Below are positions 42,793-53,700 of a stretch of DNA of 64,000 bases, in pieces; within the stretch, counting starts at the first letter, position 1, and every line of letters starts with the position of its first letter. The stretch covers positions 26,822,894 through 26,886,893 of the forward strand of contig CM020618.1 of the NCBI GenBank assembly GCA_009829735.1. Direction: 5' to 3'. The notes below the pieces were generated by a model, which saw only the letters and a list, made by a program, of their open reading frames with translations, searched no databases and had not been told where the DNA came from. Origin of the DNA: Pyropia yezoensis (Eukaryota > Rhodophyta > Bangiophyceae > Bangiales > Bangiaceae). A program made the position numbers and the translations under genes.

Positions 42793-45700
42793 ATGACCGG
42801 GGGGCGCTGGGGTCACCCAAGCAAGCCACCCCGGAGTACCGCGGGGAAAGCCCCACGGAGAGCGCGGTTGAGCCGACGCCGCATCAACCCCCGGGTACAC
42901 CTTCCGGCCCCGACGACACGGCGTCAGGGGATTGATGACCAACCTCCAAGGTTGGGAGGAGAGGACGGGAAGCCCCGTCACGTTGAACCAGACAAGGGCC
43001 CTGTTCAGGATGCCCGAGCTACACCGGATATCGGTGTAGGACATGTGCTGTTTACCTTGGAGAACTTCAAGGTATCAGCCACCCTGGGGGTTGACCCCCA
43101 GTCGACACGATCGTACTACCCTGTACTGGACACAGGGGCTGGACCCAACCTTATCCGGAAGGATACCCTCCCGGACAAGTGGCTTCCACGAGTCAGAGTG
43201 ACTCGGGGACCCACCATCAAGGACGCGAATGGTCGACTCATTCGTACGGCCGCAGCGATGTCGCTGCAGGTTACCATCGGGGATCTCACCACGGAAGTTG
43301 ACTTCCTGGTATGTGAGACGCTATCGGTGCCCTGCATACTGGGGTGCACCTTCATCAACGTTCACGTTGATGCAATCCGGCCAGGCCGGAGGACCGTCGA
43401 GCTTCAAGAAGCCGACGGGACGAAGCGAGGACACACGGCTATCGTCAGGGACCTGACGCTACAAGGAAGCCACGTTAACGTGGCTGAGGTGTACGCAAGC
43501 GTCGAGCCGAAGACACTTCGGTTGGCCGAGCGAACTCGCTTTGAGCCGTTGTCAGAGACAGTCCTCCCGGTTAACTGCGACCTCGCAGGCATCTGCAGAG
43601 TCCAGTCCAACCTACGGACGTACAAGCGCCATGGGTTGACCATGGCCAACGGTCTCATAGACCTCCCAGCAGGAGGGTCGTCCCTCCTAGTGATGGCGAA
43701 CTATCGCCGTAAGGCAGTCACCCTCCCGAAGGGAACTATCCTCGGGATTGCCGAACTCTACGAAGGAGATATCCTTACCCCTGATAAGGAAGGTCAAGTG
43801 GAACCACTTGAAGTACTGGCGGTCACCGAGACCACCGAGCGACAGCAACCCGATGACGGGAAGCCTAACCCATCGGCGGCTCCGGCGGACCTGCCGCCAA
43901 AGGACGAAGACGCCTTGAAGGCACTGGCCGAGGCTGACCTCGACCACCTTCCCCCTTCGGTAGCCGAAGGGGTACGACGGATGCTAAGAAAGCATGACGT
44001 TATGTGGACAGGCGGGGCCTTGGGGACCATTGGGGCAACCCAACATCGTATAGACCTGGTACCAGGCGCACGACCCGCCCGCTCACAACCGCACCGAGCG
44101 GGACCTATGCAACGAGAGATCGTTGATGGAGAAGTGAAGAGGATGAGTGAAGCTAAGGTGATCCGACCTTCGATGTCGGAATGGGGTGCCCCAGTCGTTC
44201 TTGTGCCGAAGAAGGATCAAACCCCTCGGTTTTGCATCGATTATCGACGCCTCAACTTGGTTACCAAGAAGGACTCATACCCTTTACCAAGGATGGATGA
44301 ATGCATCGACTCCCTGGGGGAGGCTACGGTGTTTACCACCATCGACTGCAACGCCGGATACTGGCAGATCCCGGTGGCGGACGAGGATATCCCCAAGACG
44401 GCATTCGTCTGTCACAGTGGCGTGTACGAGTTCCTAAGGATGCCCTTCGGATTGTCCAACGCCCCCGCTACATTCCAGCGGGCTATCGACATCATACTGT
44501 CGGGGGTGAAGTGGCGTAACTGCCTAGTGTACCTCGATGACGTCATCGTCTTCTCGCGTAACATGGATGACCATGTGCAACATGTTGACGAGGTACTCAC
44601 CCTCTTGAGGAACGCCGGGGTAACCCTGCGTCTGAAGAAGTGCGCCTTCTTCCAACAGACGGTCGAATATCTGGGCCACCAGATAACCCCTGGTAAACTA
44701 GGGGTACTCGAAGCCAATACCCGGGCACTCCGGGATGCCCGGTTCCCTAACACCCAGACGCAGCTCAAGAGCTTCCTGGGAATGTGCAATGTATACCGAC
44801 GGTTCGTCAAGGACTTCGCTCGGATAGCTAAACCGTTAACGGTTCTTACGAGCAGTACCTTACCCAAGGTACTCCAACCCCCTTCGCCTAGCGAAGAGGA
44901 GGCATTCGAGTCGCTGAAGCGAGCCCTACTAGCCCCACCCGTCCTTGCGTTACCGCATAGACGGGGTACCTTCGTCATCGATGTCGATGCGTGTGATACA
45001 CAAGTGGGATGCACCCTGTTACAGGGAGAGACGTTGATAGGTACCGACAACGTTATCCCGGACCTACGTCCGGTAGGGTACTTCAGCCGGACACTCAACC
45101 CGGCTGAGCGGAACTATAGTGCCACCGAGCGTGAATGCCTCGGAGTTATATGGGCAGTGCAACTGCTCCGTCCATACCTGGAGGGCTCCAGGTTCATCGT
45201 GAGGTCCGACCACGAACCCCTACGATGGCTCCTCAACCTTGGTGACAAGGATTCCGATAGCCATGGGAGGCTAGCCCGATGGAGGCTGAAGATGGCCGAG
45301 CACGACTACCGCACGGTGTATAAGGCTGGGTCAACCCACCACCTCGGAGACGCGTTGTCTCGACTCGACACCCCGAGCGGGGATACCCGCCCGGTGGACG
45401 AGGACATCCCGGTAGTACCGGTGTGCATGGTGGGTAATGCTACCCAGGGTATGGCTGACCATACCATGGCACACCTGGCGTGCCCATTGACCCTCGCGGA
45501 CTTCCGCGAGGCACAAGCCAACGACGATGACTGTAGACGTCATCGTGCTAACCTCCTGGCCGGTACGGCCGGCATCTTCTCCGAGAACGAAGACGGACTC
45601 ATATACCGGCGGGCACCCGCCGATGGACGACATCAAGTCGTGGTTCCCGTGTCCTTACGGCAAGCCGTCATGGAACGAGAACATGAGAACCCTACAGCCG

Positions 45701-46959
45701 GACACCCGGGGGGTTCACGTATGTTCGCAGCAATGCGAAGGTTCTTCTACTGGCCAGCAATGGCCGTCGACGTGGTCGACCACGTAAGGGGATGCCACCC
45801 CTGTGCGCGTAACCGCATGAGTCTACATAGGCAGGCGTCTGCCATGAAGCTATTCCCACCTGATGGGCCCAACGAGCAAGTCGCTATCGACATACTCGGG
45901 CCACTTCCGATAACGGAAGAAGGGAACAGGTACATCCTGGTCATGTCTGACCGCTTCACTAAGCTGTCAAGAGCGGCAGCCATCCCGAATGATACGGCAT
46001 ACACGATCATGAACGCAGTGGTTGACCACTGGATCAGTGCATACGGAGTCATGAAGCAACTCCTCTCCGATAACGGAGCGAACCTTACGTCGGCATTCTG
46101 CACTAAGGTCCTGGGCATGTTCGGTATCGAACCACGTCGGGCATCCGACTACCACCCGCAGTCCAACGGGCAGGTGGAGCGGTTCAACCGCACCATCGTA
46201 AAGATGCTACAGTGCTACGTGGCCGAGCACACGAACACTTGGGACAGGCTTCTGTCCGTACTCACCCTGGCATACAATGCCAGGCCACATCGGAGCACAA
46301 ACATTGCTCCGCTGGAGTGGGTCATGCCACTAGGCGTCGGTAACCTGACGCTGCCGCCCGGCAGGTGCACTCGGTATGATACACCGAAGGGCCGACCCGC
46401 CGAACGCATCCACCTAGCTTGGTTGGCCAAGCTATCGTGGATGATTCCTAAGCTCAAGGGTGCCCTTGACAGAACACAACTTCGGTATAAGAAGAACTTC
46501 GACGCCCGACTACGGGTGCGCAACGCAACCCTGGTAACAGGTGACTGGGTCTATATCAGACACCAGAAGTTCCGAGGGAACAAGCTTATGCAACCGGTCA
46601 AGGGACCGTACCAGATCCTCCACAGAGATGACCACTCTGTTATCTTACACTCCGATACGGAGATCCAACGCATCAGTATGAATGATGTCACACCTGCTCC
46701 GAAGCCGGAACAGCCTCAGCCGGTACCGGCTGGGTTGCTACATGAAGCTCTTATAACCCACCGGTCGGATGACCCGGTGGGACCGGATGGGATTCCATAC
46801 CAAGTAGAGAGCGTGGTCGGACACACCGACCCGGACATACCAGGACCCTGGTACGTCAAGGTTATGTGGGTCGGATACGACTCACCCACCTGGGAACAGG
46901 CGGCGAATATACCCCGCCAACTCCTCATGCCGTACATGAGGCGACGACGCCTCCTGTAA
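42793..46959 (+). CDS. pol: Pol polyprotein of element D (intact; first assembled copy)
   Basis: 1,388 residues from the ATG at 42793; as a Gag-Pol fusion it begins at the heptamer at 42772, seven codons earlier in the same frame. Protease LDTGAGPNL at residue ~112; RT with FCIDYRRLN, LPFGLSNAPATFQRA and YLDDVIVFS at ~580; RNase H from DVDACDTQVGC (~728) with TERECLGVIWAV; integrase zinc finger HENPTAGHPG and CHPCARNR, catalytic motifs AIDILGPLP (~1030), SDNGAN (~1092) and NGQVERFN (~1122); C-terminal chromodomain VKVMWVGYDSPTWE (~1350). All key residues are present. The plus-strand gene ends 480 bp before the stop of the antisense ORF. Confidence 0.96.
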   Translation: MTGGRWGHPSKPPRSTAGKAPRRARLSRRRINPRVHLPAPTTRRQGIDDQPPRLGGEDGKPRHVEPDKGPVQDARATPDIGVGHVLFTLENFKVSATLGVDPQSTRSYYPVLDTGAGPNLIRKDTLPDKWLPRVRVTRGPTIKDANGRLIRTAAAMSLQVTIGDLTTEVDFLVCETLSVPCILGCTFINVHVDAIRPGRRTVELQEADGTKRGHTAIVRDLTLQGSHVNVAEVYASVEPKTLRLAERTRFEPLSETVLPVNCDLAGICRVQSNLRTYKRHGLTMANGLIDLPAGGSSLLVMANYRRKAVTLPKGTILGIAELYEGDILTPDKEGQVEPLEVLAVTETTERQQPDDGKPNPSAAPADLPPKDEDALKALAEADLDHLPPSVAEGVRRMLRKHDVMWTGGALGTIGATQHRIDLVPGARPARSQPHRAGPMQREIVDGEVKRMSEAKVIRPSMSEWGAPVVLVPKKDQTPRFCIDYRRLNLVTKKDSYPLPRMDECIDSLGEATVFTTIDCNAGYWQIPVADEDIPKTAFVCHSGVYEFLRMPFGLSNAPATFQRAIDIILSGVKWRNCLVYLDDVIVFSRNMDDHVQHVDEVLTLLRNAGVTLRLKKCAFFQQTVEYLGHQITPGKLGVLEANTRALRDARFPNTQTQLKSFLGMCNVYRRFVKDFARIAKPLTVLTSSTLPKVLQPPSPSEEEAFESLKRALLAPPVLALPHRRGTFVIDVDACDTQVGCTLLQGETLIGTDNVIPDLRPVGYFSRTLNPAERNYSATERECLGVIWAVQLLRPYLEGSRFIVRSDHEPLRWLLNLGDKDSDSHGRLARWRLKMAEHDYRTVYKAGSTHHLGDALSRLDTPSGDTRPVDEDIPVVPVCMVGNATQGMADHTMAHLACPLTLADFREAQANDDDCRRHRANLLAGTAGIFSENEDGLIYRRAPADGRHQVVVPVSLRQAVMEREHENPTAGHPGGSRMFAAMRRFFYWPAMAVDVVDHVRGCHPCARNRMSLHRQASAMKLFPPDGPNEQVAIDILGPLPITEEGNRYILVMSDRFTKLSRAAAIPNDTAYTIMNAVVDHWISAYGVMKQLLSDNGANLTSAFCTKVLGMFGIEPRRASDYHPQSNGQVERFNRTIVKMLQCYVAEHTNTWDRLLSVLTLAYNARPHRSTNIAPLEWVMPLGVGNLTLPPGRCTRYDTPKGRPAERIHLAWLAKLSWMIPKLKGALDRTQLRYKKNFDARLRVRNATLVTGDWVYIRHQKFRGNKLMQPVKGPYQILHRDDHSVILHSDTEIQRISMNDVTPAPKPEQPQPVPAGLLHEALITHRSDDPVGPDGIPYQVESVVGHTDPDIPGPWYVKVMWVGYDSPTWEQAANIPRQLLMPYMRRRRLL

Positions 46960-47457
46960 CAACCCAACCGACACCGACTTCGGCTGTTGGGGGGTGAGGC
47001 TTATACCTACTAAGTAGGGTGTGACATGGTTACGGCAGACTTAGGTTTCTAAGTCAAATCAGACTTAGGTTTCTAAGTCGAACCAAGCTTAGGTAACTAA
47101 GTAGAGCTAAGCTTAGGTAACTAAGTAAAAACCTGAACCTTAATAAGTTAACTTAAAGGTAAAGGCTAACTCCGATAATATCGAAGTAACTAGGGAGCTT
47201 ACACGGGAGGATGACCTCCCCAAGCCAAGACACAAAGTGAGGGAGGATAACCTCCCCAAGCATGAACCAACCGGAAGAAGTTGGGCGGGAGCAAGGCACC
47301 ACTGAGCCAGAAGGGGTACTCCCCAGGGCAGCAAACAGAGGCAAGCAATGCCCCCAGCGGGGGATGAGTTTATACTCACTACTACCCGGCTACCATAAGG
47401 GTTGCCGGGGCCCTCTCCCTCACAAACAAATAGCACTCCTCAGTGGGTAGACCCACT
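46960..47457. repeat. Hairpin array between convergent pol and antisense ORF (D)
   Basis: A string of short perfect inverted repeats: CCCAAC/GTTGGG (46963-46988), CCTAC-TAA-GTAGG (47006), GACTTAG-GTTT-CTAAGTC (47038 and 47062), CTTAG-GTAA-CTAAG (47088 and 47112), GGGAGG-ATGA-CCTCCC (47205), GGGAGG-ATAA-CCTCCC (47241), CCCCC-AGC-GGGGG (47351), GAGT-TTAT-ACTC (47366) and AGTGGGT-AG-ACCCACT (47442, overlapping the antisense stop). The four C-T-T-A-G hairpins start every 24-26 bp. Element B keeps several with paired changes. Possible roles: 3'-end formation for both transcripts or RNA packaging. Confidence 0.8.
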
Positions 47458-48083
47458 GCCCGAGGGAGGCCACTCACGCGTAAGCGCGTATACCTCCGTG
47501 CTCCACCGGTCGGCAATGTCACGACGGTCGACCACCCGAGTTACCTCGTGCATAGCTGGACGAGGGTGCTGCGGCCAGCCTCCACGTCCTCCAGAGCTTT
47601 CTGGAGGCGGTCCAGCACGCCACCAAAGCAACGCGCTGACCCAACCAGCGCAGCACCTGGGGGGATATCCCCCAGCTAACAGAGAGACCCCCACGCATTG
47701 CGCGGGTAACAAGGCGTCAACGCTTCATACCAGAGACGGGGACCCCCGTCATGGAGGACAGGGGCGGGAGGTGACACTGGCGCAGCCAGAGGAGCCACAG
47801 GAGCCGACACGGCTACCACCGGAGCCGGTGGCACCTGATACGAGGCCCGGTAGGACCCTACCGAAGGGGCTCCACCGTAACCACGGCGGTACTCCGCCCG
47901 ACGACGGGACACCTCACGCTCCCCACCGCAGAGCCCCACTCTCGGGACGACGGCCAACCGCCGGCAGGCATCGGGTTACCGAACCACGGAGCAAGGACCT
48001 GAAGAGGGTCATGGATAACCATGGGAATACCCAGGTCAGGAACGCCTCGGTGGACGCCCACCCATGGCAACTAGGCTCACCCG
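47440..48083 (-). pseudogene. Antisense ORF of D, C-terminal part only (contig end, error-prone copy)
   Basis: Same sequence as 55405-56055 but with several single-base losses (for example CTCGTGCATAG for CTCGGTGCATAG near 47548, and near 47664, 47710 and 47945) that break the frame. It stops at the N gap. The complete version at 55405-57852 is intact, so these are probably uncorrected read errors at a contig end. Confidence 0.8.
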
Positions 48084-48583
48084 NNNNNNNNNNNNNNNNN
48101 NNNNNNNNNNNNNNNNNNNNNNNNNNNNNNNNNNNNNNNNNNNNNNNNNNNNNNNNNNNNNNNNNNNNNNNNNNNNNNNNNNNNNNNNNNNNNNNNNNNN
48201 NNNNNNNNNNNNNNNNNNNNNNNNNNNNNNNNNNNNNNNNNNNNNNNNNNNNNNNNNNNNNNNNNNNNNNNNNNNNNNNNNNNNNNNNNNNNNNNNNNNN
48301 NNNNNNNNNNNNNNNNNNNNNNNNNNNNNNNNNNNNNNNNNNNNNNNNNNNNNNNNNNNNNNNNNNNNNNNNNNNNNNNNNNNNNNNNNNNNNNNNNNNN
48401 NNNNNNNNNNNNNNNNNNNNNNNNNNNNNNNNNNNNNNNNNNNNNNNNNNNNNNNNNNNNNNNNNNNNNNNNNNNNNNNNNNNNNNNNNNNNNNNNNNNN
48501 NNNNNNNNNNNNNNNNNNNNNNNNNNNNNNNNNNNNNNNNNNNNNNNNNNNNNNNNNNNNNNNNNNNNNNNNNNNNNNNNNNN
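48084..48583. other. Assembly gap, exactly 500 N
   Basis: A round-number placeholder. The sequence before it (to the antisense ORF) and after it (from early gag) belongs to the same element and overlaps by about 7.5 kb, so the real gap may not exist. Confidence 0.98.
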
Positions 48584-50748
48584 GAGACGGGAAACGTTCA
48601 AGATGACGGATCGGCGTCGACGCCGACCCGGAGGTGACTACGGGAACCGGGATCGGGAACCCCGATCGATAACATTGAGACGCCAATGCTTTCCGTGCCG
48701 GATCGACGTTTGGCACGGCTCGGACGGCAGGAGGCGGGGGCCCGCCTCAACTGTCGTCGACCGACCTCACTCCGCGCCTCCTTCACCAGGGGATTCCTGA
48801 TGGCATCATTGGCCCGCATCGAGGCCCGGTTTTCCGGGCTCGACGCCCGTCAAGATCGGACGGAGGACGCAATGGCAGTGTTGATGTCAACACGGCACAC
48901 GACGGGACCCCGTCGTGTTCCTCCCACACCGGTACGGTTCGAACCGGCCGGACTACTTTCGGAGTCCACCAGGGTCAACCCCGGTGTTGCTACTCCTGGA
49001 CAACCCCCGGAACAATGGGTATGGGTCCGACTCGTCGGCAGAGTTGGAACGGAGTCACACGGAGCGATACGCTCGAGCACCCGAAGCGGACTCCGCGGAC
49101 ACGACCGGGCGATACGTACGCCGGGGGAGAGTCGGTTATTGGGGGAGGGGGTACCCTCTCGCAGTACCCCCACGACGAAGGAGGCCAGGCAACTCGGGTT
49201 CCCGAGGTGCCGACGCCTGAAGTACCATCTTCAGTGGTGGAAGCTATGACCGCGCAGGTAACTGCGAGCCTACTGAAGCGGATGGAGTCCGATGAGTTCG
49301 CTCATCAACTGGCTAAGCGACTGGATATCCAGGACGCTGACACGGAAGATCGTCAACGAGGTCTTCCGGTCGGTTCTTACTCCGGAACGATATCGTTTGG
49401 AGGACCGCTCTACCACCGTATCGGAATCGATGCGTAAATACGTCGCATCGGGCGATCCGCTCTATGCAGACCCTTATGAAGGGAGTCCCTATGTTCGGGG
49501 GGCCGAACGGACGCCCGTTGGCAGTCATCGGCTTCTTGACTAGCTTCAAGGCAGCCGCAGACAAGGCGCTCGTTAACGAGGGGCTGGCCCTGGAGATCCT
49601 CCCGTTCTTTGTTGATGAACGGGTGCGAGGCATTCTTCGCCAGGCATCCCCGATGCCGGGAATGAGGGTCGCGGCCACCCCCATGGATTACCGTGGGATA
49701 TTGAAGGAGCTGCTGAGCAGCTACCTCAGTGAGGACAAGTGCGAGGACCACTATCGGGCCCTTCGCACTGCCACCGCCCAGTCCTGGGAGGATGAGGAGA
49801 TGTTTGGACGCCGGATCCAAGAGCTCGACTACGAGCTGGGGAAGCTCCTCGGAGAAGGGGAGCTACGAGCCATCCTGTTCGCAGGAGTACCCAACTACGT
49901 GCGGATATCCGCACGGGGCGCCAACACGGCACGGACGAACTTCAGTCGACTGATGCATATGTGCAAGTCCCTAGGGACGCCTACCGGGTTCTACACCCGG
50001 AGTGTGCCTTGGCCCCGAAGCCCAAGGGTGAGGGAGGCAAGCCCAGTCTTACCCCGGTACCGAGGCAAGAGAAGGTGGAACGTAAGGCCGCACCAGTACT
50101 GGTTGCGACCGAACATACCCCTATTGGTGAGGGTGACCCTCTAGTCGACCAACAGGGCCACCTGTTGCTACCGGCGACGCCGGTGACTGATGAACATGGT
50201 ACGGTAGCGTACATCGCCCCGGCTGGAACCCAGCTCCAGGTCAACGAAGGAACGGGACGGCGCGTCCCGTATGTGCGGACTACGGGGTACTCCCCGGTGA
50301 CGGGTAACCCTCACCAACCCTTGCCAACATGGGCGGTGCGCACGGAGGCACCCCCGCAGATTGCGGGCCGACCCAACCGGTTGGGGGAGTCCATGTTCCG
50401 GTTGACCCAAGGACCCAAGGCCTACCAGGGAGCAGGCACTCGGGCGCCCGAGGGAGGCAACCGTAGCTACGGGGCTACCCCGATGCGACCTCAAGGGGGG
50501 ACCGGCACGTCCGGGTGTATGTTGTGTGGGGATCCCCAGCACTGGGTGTCTTCCTGCCCACTCATCCCCGAGGAGTCTCGGCGGGCAGCGGCGCAACGCA
50601 AGGCATCCACCGGGGGGTATCCCCCCGAGCACCCGGACCCGCACCGGGTAGGCAGCCAGCTCCAGGTGGAGTACTGGCCGTCGAGGGGGCACCTCCTCAG
50701 CCGGATGTCCCGGCGGACAGCACCCTACCAAGGGCGGGAAACGAGTAA
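48584..50748 (+). pseudogene. gag: Second copy of D gag, broken by many one-base indels (contig start)
   Basis: Begins at the fifth codon of gag and matches 40614-42784, but the first ~1.4 kb has about ten single-base gains or losses (GAGACGGGAAACG, missing C near 48628, extra C near 48661, changes near 49015, 49077, 49106, 49346, 49437 and 49974). From about 50000 it is the same as the first copy apart from one loss near 50627. Damage fades with distance from the gap, as expected of an unpolished contig end. Confidence 0.85.
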
Positions 50749-50756
50749 GAGGAAGG

Positions 50757-53700
50757 ATGACCGGGGGGCGCTGGGGTCACCCAAGCAAGCCACCCCGGAG
50801 TACCGCGGGGAAAGCCCCACGGAGAGCGCGGTTGAGCCGACGCCGCATCAACCCCCGGGTACACCTTCCGGCCCCGACGACACGGCGTCAGGGGATTGAT
50901 GACCAACCTCCAAGGTTGGGAGGAGAGGACGGGAAGCCCCGTCACGTTGAACCAGACAAGGGCCCTGTTCAGGATGCCCGAGCTACACCGGATATCGGTG
51001 TAGGACATGTGCTGTTTACCTTGGAGAACTTCAAGGTATCAGCCACCCTGGGGGTTGACCCCCAGTCGACACGATCGTACTACCCTGTACTGGACACAGG
51101 GGCTGGACCCAACCTTATCCGGAAGGATACCCTCCCGGACAAGTGGCTTCCACGAGTCAGAGTGACTCGGGGACCCACCATCAAGGACGCGAATGGTCGA
51201 CTCATTCGTACGGCCGCAGCGATGTCGCTGCAGGTTACCATCGGGGATCTCACCACGGAAGTTGACTTCCTGGTATGTGAGACGCTATCGGTGCCCTGCA
51301 TACTGGGGTGCACCTTCATCAACGTTCACGTTGATGCAATCCGGCCAGGCCGGAGGACCGTCGAGCTTCAAGAAGCCGACGGGACGAAGCGAGGACACAC
51401 GGCTATCGTCAGGGACCTGACGCTACAAGGAAGCCACGTTAACGTGGCTGAGGTGTACGCAAGCGTCGAGCCGAAGACACTTCGGTTGGCCGAGCGAACT
51501 CGCTTTGAGCCGTTGTCAGAGACAGTCCTCCCGGTTAACTGCGACCTCGCAGGCATCTGCAGAGTCCAGTCCAACCTACGGACGTACAAGCGCCATGGGT
51601 TGACCATGGCCAACGGTCTCATAGACCTCCCAGCAGGAGGGTCGTCCCTCCTAGTGATGGCGAACTATCGCCGTAAGGCAGTCACCCTCCCGAAGGGAAC
51701 TATCCTCGGGATTGCCGAACTCTACGAAGGAGATATCCTTACCCCTGATAAGGAAGGTCAAGTGGAACCACTTGAAGTACTGGCGGTCACCGAGACCACC
51801 GAGCGACAGCAACCCGATGACGGGAAGCCTAACCCATCGGCGGCTCCGGCGGACCTGCCGCCAAAGGACGAAGACGCCTTGAAGGCACTGGCCGAGGCTG
51901 ACCTCGACCACCTTCCCCCTTCGGTAGCCGAAGGGGTACGACGGATGCTAAGAAAGCATGACGTTATGTGGACAGGCGGGGCCTTGGGGACCATTGGGGC
52001 AACCCAACATCGTATAGACCTGGTACCAGGCGCACGACCCGCCCGCTCACAACCGCACCGAGCGGGACCTATGCAACGAGAGATCGTTGATGGAGAAGTG
52101 AAGAGGATGAGTGAAGCTAAGGTGATCCGACCTTCGATGTCGGAATGGGGTGCCCCAGTCGTTCTTGTGCCGAAGAAGGATCAAACCCCTCGGTTTTGCA
52201 TCGATTATCGACGCCTCAACTTGGTTACCAAGAAGGACTCATACCCTTTACCAAGGATGGATGAATGCATCGACTCCCTGGGGGAGGCTACGGTGTTTAC
52301 CACCATCGACTGCAACGCCGGATACTGGCAGATCCCGGTGGCGGACGAGGATATCCCCAAGACGGCATTCGTCTGTCACAGTGGCGTGTACGAGTTCCTA
52401 AGGATGCCCTTCGGATTGTCCAACGCCCCCGCTACATTCCAGCGGGCTATCGACATCATACTGTCGGGGGTGAAGTGGCGTAACTGCCTAGTGTACCTCG
52501 ATGACGTCATCGTCTTCTCGCGTAACATGGATGACCATGTGCAACATGTTGACGAGGTACTCACCCTCTTGAGGAACGCCGGGGTAACCCTGCGTCTGAA
52601 GAAGTGCGCCTTCTTCCAACAGACGGTCGAATATCTGGGCCACCAGATAACCCCTGGTAAACTAGGGGTACTCGAAGCCAATACCCGGGCACTCCGGGAT
52701 GCCCGGTTCCCTAACACCCAGACGCAGCTCAAGAGCTTCCTGGGAATGTGCAATGTATACCGACGGTTCGTCAAGGACTTCGCTCGGATAGCTAAACCGT
52801 TAACGGTTCTTACGAGCAGTACCTTACCCAAGGTACTCCAACCCCCTTCGCCTAGCGAAGAGGAGGCATTCGAGTCGCTGAAGCGAGCCCTACTAGCCCC
52901 ACCCGTCCTTGCGTTACCGCATAGACGGGGTACCTTCGTCATCGATGTCGATGCGTGTGATACACAAGTGGGATGCACCCTGTTACAGGGAGAGACGTTG
53001 ATAGGTACCGACAACGTTATCCCGGACCTACGTCCGGTAGGGTACTTCAGCCGGACACTCAACCCGGCTGAGCGGAACTATAGTGCCACCGAGCGTGAAT
53101 GCCTCGGAGTTATATGGGCAGTGCAACTGCTCCGTCCATACCTGGAGGGCTCCAGGTTCATCGTGAGGTCCGACCACGAACCCCTACGATGGCTCCTCAA
53201 CCTTGGTGACAAGGATTCCGATAGCCATGGGAGGCTAGCCCGATGGAGGCTGAAGATGGCCGAGCACGACTACCGCACGGTGTATAAGGCTGGGTCAACC
53301 CACCACCTCGGAGACGCGTTGTCTCGACTCGACACCCCGAGCGGGGATACCCGCCCGGTGGACGAGGACATCCCGGTAGTACCGGTGTGCATGGTGGGTA
53401 ATGCTACCCAGGGTATGGCTGACCATACCATGGCACACCTGGCGTGCCCATTGACCCTCGCGGACTTCCGCGAGGCACAAGCCAACGACGATGACTGTAG
53501 ACGTCATCGTGCTAACCTCCTGGCCGGTACGGCCGGCATCTTCTCCGAGAACGAAGACGGACTCATATACCGGCGGGCACCCGCCGATGGACGACATCAA
53601 GTCGTGGTTCCCGTGTCCTTACGGCAAGCCGTCATGGAACGAGAACATGAGAACCCTACAGCCGGACACCCGGGGGGTTCACGTATGTTCGCAGCAATGC

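Noticed and set aside
47006-47260. CRISPR-like array
   Set aside because: The regular units are short hairpins without unique spacers, in a eukaryotic retrotransposon.
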